From positions 29,573,763 to 29,637,762 of the forward strand of contig CM038710.1 in assembly GCA_021613375.1 (NCBI GenBank): 64,000 nt of DNA, read 5' to 3'. Below are positions 25,477-36,828 of the stretch, in pieces. This stretch comes from Megaleporinus macrocephalus. Taxonomy: Eukaryota; Chordata; Actinopteri; Characiformes; Anostomidae. The first letter of the stretch is position 1, and each line of letters starts with the position of its first letter. The position numbers and the translations under genes were made by a program. The notes beneath the pieces were generated by a model. It searched no databases. It worked only from the letters and a program-made list of their open reading frames with translations, and had not been told where the DNA came from.

Positions 25477-28400
25477 CTCTGAAAGACGGAGATAATATGT
25501 TTAGTTCCAGTTTGGAGAACAAAGCTTAATACCAGATTTCTCCTGGACGCCACAGACATTGCATAATGTATTCAGTTCCTTCAGCAGCAATCTTTATTTA
25601 GCTTAATGAAGTACTGAGTAGACAAAGCAGGTATTAGATCATAACTGTGAATAAAACTGGGTTTCCACAAGGAAAAGCTTGGAAAGGGTTAAATAAACAC
25701 ACAGACATACATAAAACCACTACTATTACTGTAATAATACTATTTGAATATTTTTAAAATAAAGTGTTTTACCGAACACATAAAGCAGTACTGTGTAAAC
25801 CTACTGTAGTGATATTATATTATATTATATTATATTATATTATATTATATTATATTCATAATTGTTATATTAACTCTAAACTACTTTAGTTAATGAAACT
25901 GTGGAAGAGTAACTGTAAGCTATAAGGCCATTTTAGGCTGTTCATTTGACGTGAACTCAGCCATTTTGTGGAGATGGTGTGATGTGTGATGTGTGATGTG
26001 TGAGAGTGTGTGTGTGTGTGTGTGTGCGTTTGCGTTATTTCGAGCTGGCTGCATGGCTGGGGGTGTTAGATGAGGTGTGACAGCCTTGTTCCTCGTCTCT
26101 ATACTGATGAACAGTGGGCAGAGGTTGGGGGGAAGTGAGTTTTAGACATTTCCTGTCAGTCTGTCTACAGTGCGTACTGAAATTCAGTCATCAGTGCACT
26201 GATCAGAAGTCTGTACGTGGGTTATGAACAGATTCAAACTTAGCAGCAGACCTGAGTCTTAGTGGTGGGCCTGTACAGATTCCCTGTTTCAGCTGGGGGC
26301 CGGGGCATTTTTCCCCAAACAGTAAACCCTTCATAATACAGCTTACGTTCAGTGAGAGGAGCTGCGGCTCATAAATCCAGTTCAAATGCTTTTACTCTGA
26401 TAAGAACTGATGCTGAATCATAGTTTAGGTTACTGTGTGAATGTAGTAAAGGCTAGAATGAATATGTCTAACTGCTACCTCTACACTGTGTTTGGTGCGC
26501 AGCTGTCTGTCTCTTGAGTTCGGTCTGTTTTAGTGTGCAAACAGTGCACCTATATTTAGGCCCTCGCTGAGCACCTGAACCCTGTTGATTCATAAGGGAA
26601 TTAAAGAGTGAGTATTCTCTTCTCAGTTCACATCAGCGCTGTCCTGTCTGCACAGTCTGCCTGCTTTAACAGCTTACCCCTCACAGATACTCACGTAACA
26701 GTGTAAACAATGAAAGATTTGATTTGGTCGTATGGATCAAAGTGTATTTGTGGCCAAGAATCAACCACCTGACTAATTATGTTCTAACTGCGCAAACACA
26801 TAGATATCAATCAAAGTTCATTACAACTGCTATTACTGCGACACAAGCCTACCGTAGACTGAACCTCAGAACAAATACTGACACAGTTCAGGAATAAATT
26901 TAAATTTTAGATTTTTTAAGTAAGGTTATCTGGCCAAAAAGAATATTATGGCATTTGTTATGTGTCTTGTTAAAGAGTAGCTGCATTTATATTAAAGTTC
27001 GATAACACACTATTTACAACCCCACCACTACCCCCCTTCTCCCTCTTTTCCCACCCCTAGCCTCCATCTGTCCCATACAGAGACTTGTCACTCTTTTTTA
27101 ACTGATCGAAGTGATTCAACCTGACTACAGTTTTTTATTCACAGCTGTTCACTTTCACAATCATATATTTTACTTATCATATTAGTGTGTTTTCATAGTC
27201 TGTTCACTCAGTGGACATCTTCGCAATGCTGTTGGGCAGATTACAGCCATGCAACACCCCAGCTAACAAAACAGGTCCCCGGGACGTCCCACTGGACGTT
27301 ATTTTGTAGGGTCGCCAAAATGTTACAGGGGACGTTCCTATAGGACGTTTGTAGGACTACCAGGAAACCTCCAGGGGGCTATGAGGGGACATTTATGGAA
27401 AGTCCTTTAAACATCTCTTTCAACGTTCTTAGGATGTTTGTAGGACTACCACGAAACATTCCGGGGACTATGAATGAGGGAACGTTTCTGGAAAGTCCTT
27501 TAAACATCTATCTCAACGTTCTTAGGACGTTTGTAGGACTACAGCCTTATTTGTAGTTTCATTGTATGTCTGTAAAAGGGGAGAGACTAAAATACTGAAG
27601 GTCAAATTACTGTTTCAAATGCATGTTTGAAATCACTGACAAAAATCTGCTGAAAAACCTCCCAGATGCTCTGTAACTTCATACCATTCACACTGAAAAC
27701 AGTATTTTCACGCTTGTTCTGGCTACTGCGCTTGCTCAGGTCTCTACAATGAAGGGGTGATAATGATGTTAAGTGGATTTCTAGCACGTTTGGGACTCAC
27801 ACATTTCCATGTTTTCTGGAGTTCACTCCGACTCCTGTCGCTAGAATCGATGAAATCGGTCTCCTCCACTCCGCATAGCTTTAACCACAGTGCCAGACAC
27901 GATAGTGATGTGATACAGTAGAGATTAAACCATCATAGTACATTTACTTTTAAGTACCGAAATGATGAAAATCTGTTCATTTACAGTGACGTAGTCAGAA
28001 TTAGTTGAAATGAAACCATTCTTCTCTTTGATCTTACCTCTTTCTTCTATTTAAGAGACTGAAGTGAGCTTCCTATATACCAGAGATTTGTACTTTATCC
28101 ACATTAAATGATGCTGCAGTTTCTTTAGGGTGGAGGAGGTGATTTTGTAGATTTTTGTTACCGTTGGCTACGGTTTGAAAAAATCCAACCAAAAAAAGTG
28201 CCGCCTCCTACTATCAGCCCTCCTTCTACCTCACGAGGCCTTTTCTGTCCTGTCTTTCTTCATCTTTCATTTCTTTTTCTGTTTAGCAGAATCATTAGCT
28301 GTAACGTTTCCCACCATTCAGCTTGCAGTGGTGCGTGTGTGTTAGTGTGTGTGGAGTCTCTGCACATGTGGTGAGTACATGTGCAGTGCACGTGCATGTG

Positions 28401-31400
28401 GGCGGACCGAGGTAGGCAGGTGGACAGGCGGGTAAGTTATCCACTCATTACGTTCGGCCTGAGTGAAATGATTGGACGGGGCTTTTACTCTGTGGCTGAT
28501 ACAGAAAACGACTCTTCTTTATTTCGTTGGAGTATTTGTTTTACAGATTGCTATCAGAATGTAAAGAGTATTTCCAGAAATATAACAACAACTGTTTGCA
28601 AGACAAATCACAGATTCTATGTTTAATGGTGCAAATTTGGATAAGAAATCTGGAAAATCTCGTTTTCCTTAAAGATCTTGTTTCTGGTTTTCGTTCCTTG
28701 GTGTGTTTCCAATAAGCATTTTTTCCTCAAATCATTAGAGAATGAGTTGCTGTGCAGGATGTATAGAGTTTCATGTGGAGAGTTTGTGCTACAGCGGCTG
28801 ATGTGCAGTGTTGTTTAAAGACGAAGGTAAAAGATAATTAATCACTTTTCTACATGACCTACACAGCAACATCTTCTTCTCCTCCAGATTTGGGATGCAA
28901 TAAACAAATAGGAACACAAAGAACCAAAAACAAACAGTGTTTTTCAGAGAACGCTTTGGAAAAGAGGGTGAAGTTACAGTCTCTGCCGCACTGTTAAGGT
29001 GAATGCTGCTTCACTTTAGGTGAACTAGAAAAGTCGAACACGCCAACTTCAGCCTCTTAAACAGAGAAACAATAAAACAAAGAAAGAACTCTGACTACAG
29101 TAATGATTTTTAGTATACTTTCCTCCTGACTCATCATGTTTTGTCTTGTTGCTATAATCTGTGGGACTCAAACATGGATATATTATGTTTAGGACGATTT
29201 CATCTCTGCTGTATCTCTTTATCATCGGCTCTGGGGCTGCAAGTCAGAGTCAGAGTCATGCATTCCCCTCTGACACCACAATATTGTTTCTGCTCATTGC
29301 TTATTGGCTATATATCTTGAGGGGTGGGACTGTTTCCATAAAGGGCAGCCATGTTGAGAGTTAGGGGCTTTTCCATTAATACTATATCCAGTGTCCAGTC
29401 TCCTCCTGCAGTCTCTGCTCAGGGCAAGCAGTTAGATCGTATTGTTTTGTAAATGTGCCACAAAGTCTTTAAATAAATGATTAAACTCTATTGTCACTAC
29501 TGAAGCATTTTCTTTGCAATTGAGTACATTTAAAACTAAGATTGTATGCGTGTACACATCTGTTCCAAGTTGTGCTTGCTAGGCATATTTGCTAGGCCTT
29601 ATTTTTAAATTTGTAGTCATAAAAAATGAAAGTTTAATAACTTGTTGTACAAAAATAAACACTATCAAGTCAGTTCAAAGTTCAAATAGTCTTTTCAATT
29701 GTGACTTTGACTCGGTTCAGTAGAATGTTCCACTATGCATGAGCATCTAATTTAAAGTTAAATGTAAGTTATTTTAAGTTATTTTAATTGTAAGATAAAA
29801 TTTCATGGGCTTGGAAAAGTTTTATGGGCCAAAAAATATGAGCATTCATTTCAGCAGTATAAAATCAGTGCAGCTGGGTCACCACAGATCAGTGTGCCAC
29901 ACTGCGTCAGCTCATTTTTGAAGAACAAATTTGAAAATTTGTTATTGTTTAATATCTGTGTTTTTGTGTTTAGTCTCTATATACGACGGTGGCGCAGATG
30001 TACATGGCTCTGCCGCACAGCTCTTCCAACTGGAGTCTACAGCATACAGGAGTGCTCTGCTTCGTGAAGGACAATCCACAGCGCTCCTACTTCATCCGCC
30101 TCTACGACATCAAGGTACTGCAGCTGCGGAGCTTTCTGGTCTGGCAAATAAGAAACTCTCAGAGAGGTTTGATGTGGAATGCTCCTTTCCACAGAAACGT
30201 ACAGTCAGAATCATTCATAGTGGTGGCAATGAGAATCAGATGGCCCAAAAAACGGCTCCTTCACATAAATTGCAGTTATGAACACACTGCTACACGTCAA
30301 GCATGAGATATAAATTAAAATTATTTTAAATCAAGATTTTCAATTGCATATACAAGAAAGGACATTTAGCTGCATACATTCACTGAGCCCTTTTGTTGGA
30401 ACACACCCTCGTTTCTACACATTTTGTCCATCATAGAACACTGATTTCTCAGTAAAAGACAGGGAAAAAGTGGGAAAGTGGAATAGGACTCTTAGTCCTA
30501 ATCTTAGTCCACAGTTTCTAGCTTTCTGTCAGAACTTTCACACAGTCCACATTTAAGTAAGCACATCCTGTAGAGGATGTGTAACTTCTTTACATGTAGA
30601 AAATCCACAACACTTACTATACAGTCTATACACAGTTGTAGAGTGAGACGTTGAAAACTGGAGATCTGGATGACTTCTGCTCAGAGAAGATAAAAAGTGG
30701 TTGAGAAGTTTAATCTGAGGAAGCAGAAGGGAGAGGTGGAAATGAATACCAAGTTAGATAGAGGATGGGAGGAGTTTCAGTTTTTCTCCATGTGTTGGTT
30801 ATTACATAAGAGTATTTTCACTTTACGTACAGAAAATGTGTGCTTTACACTTCTTACACAGACTTTCACAGACTTCTATAATCTCGTAATTCAGCTGAGA
30901 CTGCACTCATTCTGAGATCTGTGTCTCTGTCTCAGGCTGGTAAGCTGGTGTGGGAACAGGAGCTCTATAACCAGCTGATCTACCACAGAGCTGAGAACTT
31001 CTTCCACACCTTCGCTGCAGATGTGAGTATACAGTCAAAAATGTGTACATAGACGAGCATTTGCTGTATGTACGTCAAACACTGGGTACATAATCTGCAC
31101 TCATATTTTGTGTCTACTGGAGATGAAGAGCTCACAGTTATCATCACTTATGAGATTGTCTCCAGTCCTGTGTGATCCTATAGCCTATTATAGCTTTATA
31201 AGTGTTGATGGTGATTTAAATGTCCTTCATGTTCTTATTTTGAGCCATCATTGTCCATAACTTTAATATGTCCCTTCTCAGGACTGCCAAGTGGGCCTGA
31301 ACTTTGCTGATGAGCAAGAAGCAGATAACTTCTTTGTTACAGTGGATGAGAAGATCAGTCAGAGAATTAACAGATCGGGTTAGTCACACAGATTTAGCCA

Positions 31401-34400
31401 CAAATCAACACAGACTCTGATTCCTCTGCTGAGAAAAAAGAACAGCACAGACCAGCCTGGATCTACTGGTTTAAACTGGTGCTGGTCTGGTGCTGGTTTT
31501 ATCTGGTCACATAACTTGATGATGCTGGTTGACCATTATATCAGCATCAAAACACAACAGATGCTGGTTTTGCTTGTGACCAGTATATTAACCTCCATTG
31601 CTGTTGACCAGCATCCCAACATCCCAGCATTCAAAATACAGCATATGCTGGTTTCGCTGGTGACCATTATCTGAATTTCTGTTGCTGCTGACCAGCATCC
31701 CAGAATTGAAAACACAGCATATGTTGTTTTTTTGCTGGTGACCAATATATTAACTTTCATTGCTGCTGACCAGCATCCCAGCATTCAAAATACAGCAGAT
31801 GCTGGTTTTGCTGGTAATCAGCTATGCTGGTTTTTTAAGTTGAGCTTTACCTACATACAGCAAGTCAGTATAATTAGAGCTATTAGTGGCTATCAAAGAC
31901 ACGTAACGTTTTCATTAACATATTAGTAACTAATAATATTTTCTTTCAGAGAATCGTCAGGGGAAGAGCCGTTCTAGAGGTAAGCCTGAATCACAGTGGT
32001 GTCTTGATAGCAAGCATTATTGTTCTCTTATGTTTGTGGTCAGTTACACTGGTGAATGTTTTTTTAGACCTGTAAACCATAATTTCCTGTTGTTTTGTTT
32101 TCAGATGATGCGTTGCCCCCTCTGCCTCCAAATGGTAATTCAAGACTGATGATTACTGCTGCAATGTCTTTTAAAAGAATATACAAATATTTTACAAATA
32201 TATTTTTTACTTCATGCATATTGAAACAGTGATTTCCTAAAATAATAGTGTAAAAATAATAATCACTAGTCGCTTCAGCAAATACATATTCAAGTTTTCT
32301 TCATGCATGATGATGGCAATCCAACAACCAACACATCTCTAAACCTTAGGCTCTGGGGGTTGCTCTCCACTCCCACTGGGAAGCGTCAACATCCAGAATC
32401 AAGCACCTCCTACCAAATCAAAGAAAGAGAAAAAGGAGAAAGAGAAAAAAAGCAAAAAGAAGGGGTCTAAACTGTCCAAGGCATTAATCGGCGCACCTAG
32501 TGGTTTCACGTGAGTGACAGATATTTTGTACTTCAGGACTTACTACTGACGATTTCCTCATGGATTGTAAACAACTGACAGCCAGTGCTGATAGAATATG
32601 ATGTAAAAGCTTTAAGTGACGTCAGTGTCAGATGATACATTCATTTTGCTGGTGACCAGTATATTAACCTCCATTACTGCTGACCAGCATCCCAGCATTC
32701 AAAACAGCATATGCTGGTTTTGCTAGTAACCAATATATTAACCTCCATTATTGCTGACCAGCATCCCAGCATCCCAGCATATAAAACACAGCATATGCTG
32801 GTTTTGCTGGTGACCAGTATATTAACCTCCATTATTGCTGACCAGCATCCCAGCATTCAAAACACAGCATATGCTGGTTTTGCTGGTGACCAGTATATTA
32901 ACCTCCATTACTGCTGACCAGCATCCCAGCATTCAAAACAGTACATGCTGGTTTTGCTGGTGACCAGTATATTAACCTCCATTACTGCTGACCAGCATCC
33001 CAGCATCCCAGCATTCAAAACACAGCATATGCTGGTTTTGCTGGTGACCAGTATATTAACCTCCATTACTGCTGACCAGCATCCCAGCATTCAAAACAGT
33101 ACATGCTGGTTTTGCTGGTGACCAGTATATTAACCTCCATTACTGCTGACCAGCATCCCAGCATCCCAGCATTCAAAACACAGCATATGCTGGTTTTGCT
33201 GGTGACCAGTATATTAACCTCCATTACTGCTGACCAGCATCCCAGCATTCAAAACAGTACATGCTGGTTTTGCTGGTGACCAGTATATTAACCTCCATTA
33301 TTGCTGACCAGCATCCCAGCATCCCAGCATTTAAAACACAGCATATGCTGGTTTTGCTGGTGACCAGTATATTAACCTCCATTATTGCTGACCAGCATCC
33401 CAGCATCCCAGCATTTAAAACACAGCATATGCTGGTTTTGCTGGTGACCAGTATATTAACCTCCATTGCTGCTTCATTGACCCGCATCTCAACATCCCAG
33501 CATTTAAAACACAATATATGCATTTTTGCTAGTGACCAATATAAAAAAATAATTTTCTCATGACTTACTGTATGTTGTATTTTGATTTCAGCCATGTTTC
33601 GCATCTTGGTATGGATGCCAACAGTATGGATCCAGACCTGAAGAAGCTGTTGTCCCGTGCAGGGATCAGTGAAGCTGATCTCAAAGATTCAGAGACATCG
33701 AAGCTCATCTATGATATCATTGAACGCTCTGGTGGAATGGAGGCAGTGAAAAAGGAAATGAACCAGCAGGGTGAGGATTTGGCCTTATAGAGGGTCTAAT
33801 ATACTCAGTTTCAATGCTGGAGTCTACAAGAGATTTTCATGCTTCAGTTTTTCCAAAACACAATACTTTTCTCATGCAGTGTCTGTATTTACTCAAGGTC
33901 TGAAACGCTATGTTAGAGCTCCTGTGTCTTTAAAACTTACCTCTGATTGGTCAGCCCACCCACTCTGCACTGATTAGTCAAATGCCAGACTTTCCGGCCG
34001 CCAGTAGTTGCTGTGTGTTGTGGGAGGGCGCGCCACCGCTAAGCTTAATGAGTAACAAGATGACATCATCTTTGATGACACACGCACAGACAGCATTCTA
34101 ACAATAATTATTCACCCCTCATGAAGCGTCTTAATCTGCTGAATGTGAGTGAAGGAGTGAGTGAGCTACAAAGGGTTAAAATAGTTTATTCTAATTGAAT
34201 GTGATTGAATGTGTTCATCTCACAGATCGTGCTCTTCCTCCGATTCCTGGCGCCCGTCAAGGTTCTCTTCCTCCTCCTCCTCCTGGATCCTCGCAGGCAC
34301 GTCTGGGACCCTTACCCCCTCCCCCTGGAGGTGGTCCACCAGCGGACATTCGAAGGTCCTCCCTTCCACCGCCACCTTCTGGAGGGCGTACAGGACCCCT

Positions 34401-36629
34401 ACCACCACCACCAGGAGCAGCATCTTCACCTTCTGCACCACAAGGGGGACGTAGAGCAACCCTACCTCAAGTTCCATCTTCATCGCCTGCAGCTTCACCT
34501 TCACCCCGAGGTGGACCTTTACCTCCAGTTCCAGGAGGTCGTAGTGGACCACTTCCCCCACCACCAGGAGGTCGGGTTGGGCCTCCATCATCAGCACCTC
34601 CGCCAAGAAGTGGACCCCTACCTCCTCCAGGAAGGGGTAGTGGACCCTTACCCCCGCCTCCAGGAGGTCGAAGAGAATCCGCACCACCGATCCCAGGAGG
34701 GCACGATGGACGTCTGCCTCCAGTGCCTGGTGGAAGAAGTGGACCCACGCCACCTCCACCTTCTGCTGAATCTTTTCCACCTCCTCCAAGCAGGAGAACT
34801 GGATCTTTACCCCCACCTCCAAGTCAACAAAACAATTTTCAACCCCCTCCTCCAGCATCTTCTGAGTCTTTTCTTCCTCCTCCCCCCTCTGATTTTCTCC
34901 CGCCACCAGACTTTGAAGACTTACCTCCGCCTCCAATGTCCAATTCCTGCTTTCCAGCCCCGGCCATGGCCCCACCTGCTCCAGCTAACGTGAGCCAAGG
35001 TGGTCCACCTCCTCCTCCTCCACCACCTCCTCCACCTGCTGCACCACCAGCTGCCCCACCAGCTACTGCTAAACCCCCTGCTTCTGGTGGCCCACCTCCT
35101 CCTGTAGCCAGCAGTGGAGGAGGAGGGGGTAGAGGAGCATTACTGGACCAGATACGTACTGGAATGAAGCTGAAAACGGTGGGTTAACTCCTTAAACTCA
35201 AGACGTATCACTCAGATATTACACGAGTGCATTAGTTCAGTATTTTAAATTGTTTTCTGATGTCTACATAGACGGCATGTGACTTTATGATCCTATGATT
35301 TGACCCTAAAATGAAACCAGCTTTTATTCCTTGTTTGGTGAGCTCATGAATAGTTCAATGAGCTTTGCTCTGATTGGCTGATTTACAGCGAGACGCCGTG
35401 ATGGCTCACACAGAAGCAACATGTCAAAATAGAGAATTAAGGTGGAACTGCTCCTCTCTTCAGTCTCTACAGTGCCGTATGTAGAGCACAACCTGCTCGT
35501 TATTGTACAAGCTTTCAGAAACTGAAATGTACAGAACAAAATAAGAACTTTAGATGAAAGTTGTCCAGCATGCTGTTCAAGATGTGGGAGCTGGAGTTGG
35601 TTTCCTGTTCACTAACATGTTTAGCTGATTTTCTGTTCCTTTTTAAATGGGGCCACGGTTACATTGCGGTGCCTCAAGCTGTAGCATTTAAGGTGGAGTG
35701 GGACATATGATTAGGAAGACAGCTAGACTAACAGGGAGACACATTCAGCCTCATTTAAAGATGAACATCAGCTATTGACAGCTATTGACAGTTTGGCTCC
35801 TGGGAAGGGCTATGAAACGTGCTGGCATTCCCTTCAACAGCTGGAATGATAGATTTCTCCACATGTTCATGCTATGTTGTTGTATGTACATTTTAAAGGC
35901 TGGGTTAAGTTAAGACTGGTGCGACTGCCCTCTTTTGTGAATGTTGGCTTTGTGTTATTGAAGACAACAGGGTTTGAGGTTCATGGTATGTCAGTTCTAT
36001 GTATTGAACTCACTTATTTAACTACAGTTATGTGATTACAGTTATTTAAGATCTGGCAACTTCAAGGCTTATTATTATGTGACTACAATGAATTATTCAG
36101 TAACAACTATAAAGCTACTTACTAGTTACATAGTCGATTGAAAACTTTTAGAAGGGGAAGACTAGACTTTCCGACAGCTCTGAAATATTTAATCTGATTG
36201 TTAACAGATGAAATTTATAAGGTATGAAAGTTAAACAGGAATAATGTGTGCTTCATTTTTTTGTGAGTAGGTAACTGCGAGCCCTGATCCTCCACCGTCT
36301 GCAGCAACAGATACGGGCGAGGGAATCGTGGGTGCTCTGATGATGGTCATGCAGAAGAGAAGTAAAGTCATCCACTCTTCCGGTAAATAATTATTCACTT
36401 CTTTTCTTTACTTCTTTATGTCTTGGTGGCTGAAATGTTAAACTGCTCTCCAGCAGTTACTATCAGATCATACTGAAAAATATTTTCTAATAATGTTTTT
36501 GGACACATGTAAACTAATATCATATGTCTTAAATGATTCTGATGGGTATTTATTTAATTTAATTTTTTTTTTTCAGATGAAGGAGATGAATTTGACGATG
36601 AATTTGATGATGATGAGGAGTGGGATTAG
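20043..36629 (+). CDS. was: Wiskott-Aldrich syndrome protein (WASP), complete
   Basis: Cytoplasmic nucleation-promoting factor that links Cdc42 to Arp2/3 actin branching in haematopoietic cells (family knowledge). Eleven coding exons: 20043-20147, 29974-30114, 30936-31022, 31282-31378, 31950-31979, 32105-32134, 32350-32509, 33592-33770, 34226-35178, 36271-36382 and 36577-36629, all phase-consistent, 648 residues. Domains: WH1, about 20-143 ([55 protein letters not shown]); lysine-rich stretch, about 185-204; [21 protein letters not shown] to about 276, with regulatory Tyr257 in KLIYD; proline-rich region, about 277-570; WH2, [13 protein letters not shown]; central helix, [13 protein letters not shown]; acidic tail ending DDDEEWD. 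It has one WH2 motif, as WASP does, where N-WASP has two. The protein is longer than the roughly 500-residue mammalian WASP because of the proline region. The start is the ATG that opens [10 protein letters not shown] just before [17 protein letters not shown]. Confidence 0.96.
20245..21320. repeat. AGAACC/GGTTCT-rich dispersed repeat
   Basis: The motif AGAACC, or its complement GGTTCT, recurs more than a dozen times over about 1 kb, for example GGGTTCTATGCAGAACC, AAGGTTCTTA, AAGAACCCTC and AAGAACCATCTT. Spacing is irregular, so this is an old, diverged repeat and not a clean tandem array. It lies at the start of was intron 1. Confidence 0.6.
21338..21797. mobile_element. Short Tc1-like non-autonomous element, copy 1
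   Basis: Left end about GAGCAAAAGTTTTAGGCACT; right end GTGCCTAAGACTTCTGCACA, its inverted counterpart (a GTGCAAAAGTCTTAGGCAC terminus). The interior matches the reverse complement of 25271-25815: for example, TTTATTTAACCCTTTCCAAG here and CTTGGAAAGGGTTAAATAAA there. Confidence 0.75.
23780..24700. repeat. Dispersed element with an internal VNTR of about 52 bp
   Basis: About 15 units of 50-53 bp (23851-24640), core GTGTTTCACTGCCCCCTAGT plus GTGTATGTTCACTAGTGTGT and a TATATATGG run. The left flank (GCAAGGCACCTAAGCCCCAA) and right flank (GGTGGGTTAAATGCGGGGGT) are the two halves of a known type of fish dispersed repeat, so the array is an expansion of its middle. Units alternate between four and five C in the CCCC run and between GAGTG and GGGTG, and a block recurs after about 365 bp. 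Open frames in it ([14 protein letters not shown]) are repeat artefacts. Confidence 0.9.
25271..25815. mobile_element. Short Tc1-like non-autonomous element, copy 2
   Basis: Opens AGTCCTGTGCAAAAGTCTTA and ends near GCAGTACTGTGTAAACC. It is in inverted orientation relative to copy 1 at 21338-21797 and interrupted by a long TA tract (25400-25475). No transposase is present. Confidence 0.7.
25400..25475. repeat. (TA)n microsatellite, about 38 units
   Basis: Perfect TA run inside the copy 2 Tc1-like element. An (ATATT)n tract follows at 25811-25857. Confidence 0.97.
27261..27545. repeat. Tandem repeat of about 90 bp
   Basis: The block GGACGTTTGTAGGACTACCA starts at 27342 and recurs at about 27431 and 27523, with GGAAAGTCCTTTAAACATCT between. 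Two full diverged units and part of a third, inside was intron 1. Confidence 0.85.
31450..31835. repeat. GCTGGT/ACCAGC tandem repeat in was intron
   Basis: About four diverged units built from GCTGGTTTTGCTGGTGACCA, TATATTAACCTCCATTGCTG and GACCAGCATCCCAGCATTC. It lies in the intron between the exons ending 31378 and starting 31950. Confidence 0.9.
32640..33530. repeat. GCTGGT/ACCAGC tandem array with a 158-bp higher-order unit
   Basis: About ten units that alternate between roughly 75 bp and 83 bp, the longer one having an extra CCCAGCAT. The pair repeats every 158 bp. It is far more uniform than the copies at 31450 and 18820. Each unit carries both TGCTGGT and ACCAGCA and so can fold on itself. 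It ends about 60 bp before the exon at 33592. The cysteine-rich minus-strand frames across it are repeat artefacts. Confidence 0.95.
34226..35178 (+). CDS. was: was proline-rich and WH2 exon
   Basis: A single 953-bp exon coding about 318 residues. Most of it is repeats of the [10 protein letters not shown] type followed by poly-proline runs (up to 11 prolines) that would bind profilin and SH3 domains. The last residues, [13 protein letters not shown], are the actin-binding WH2 motif. The repetitive CCTCC/GGAGG composition keeps other frames open on both strands; only the frame that continues from the GBD exon and into the central-acidic exon is real. Confidence 0.95.
36271..36629 (+). CDS. 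was: was central-acidic (Arp2/3-binding) exons
   Basis: Exons 36271-36382 and 36577-36629 (stop TAG). They encode the amphipathic central helix ([20 protein letters not shown]) and an acidic tail with the penultimate tryptophan needed for Arp2/3 contact (EEWD). Confidence 0.95.
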
Positions 36630-36828
36630 CTGTTGGTGAAGGACTTTAAGGCTTAGCATTACATCTACACAGTGTCTTGAGCGCACTGATGAACTTGAGA
36701 AAAGGATCTGAAATTTTCCGAAAGCAGGAAAATGTGGTGGCACTTAGTAGCCCCTGTAAATACAAGCAAACTGCTCGCTGGGCAAACAGTCCAAGAGCAA
36801 TAACATGATAAACTTGTTTCATAACATA

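Larger units (their letters stand above)
20148..29973 (+). other. was: was intron 1 (9.8 kb)
   Basis: Starts GTAAGT and ends TTTGTGTTTAG. It holds several dispersed and tandem repeats listed separately and no coding exon I can support. A TG tract lies at about 25995-26030. The stretches 21800-23770, 25860-27260 and 27550-29970 show no recognisable feature. Confidence 0.85.

Noticed and set aside
32674..33604. Cysteine-rich repeated peptide ([20 protein letters not shown]) on the minus strand
   Set aside because: It tracks the 75/83-bp intronic repeat exactly and recurs with it; the matching plus-strand frames are equally open.
34205..34993. Long open frames in other phases and on the minus strand of the was proline exon
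   Set aside because: Repetitive CCTCC sequence keeps several frames free of stops. Only the frame that joins the CRIB exon and the central-acidic exon in phase encodes WASP.
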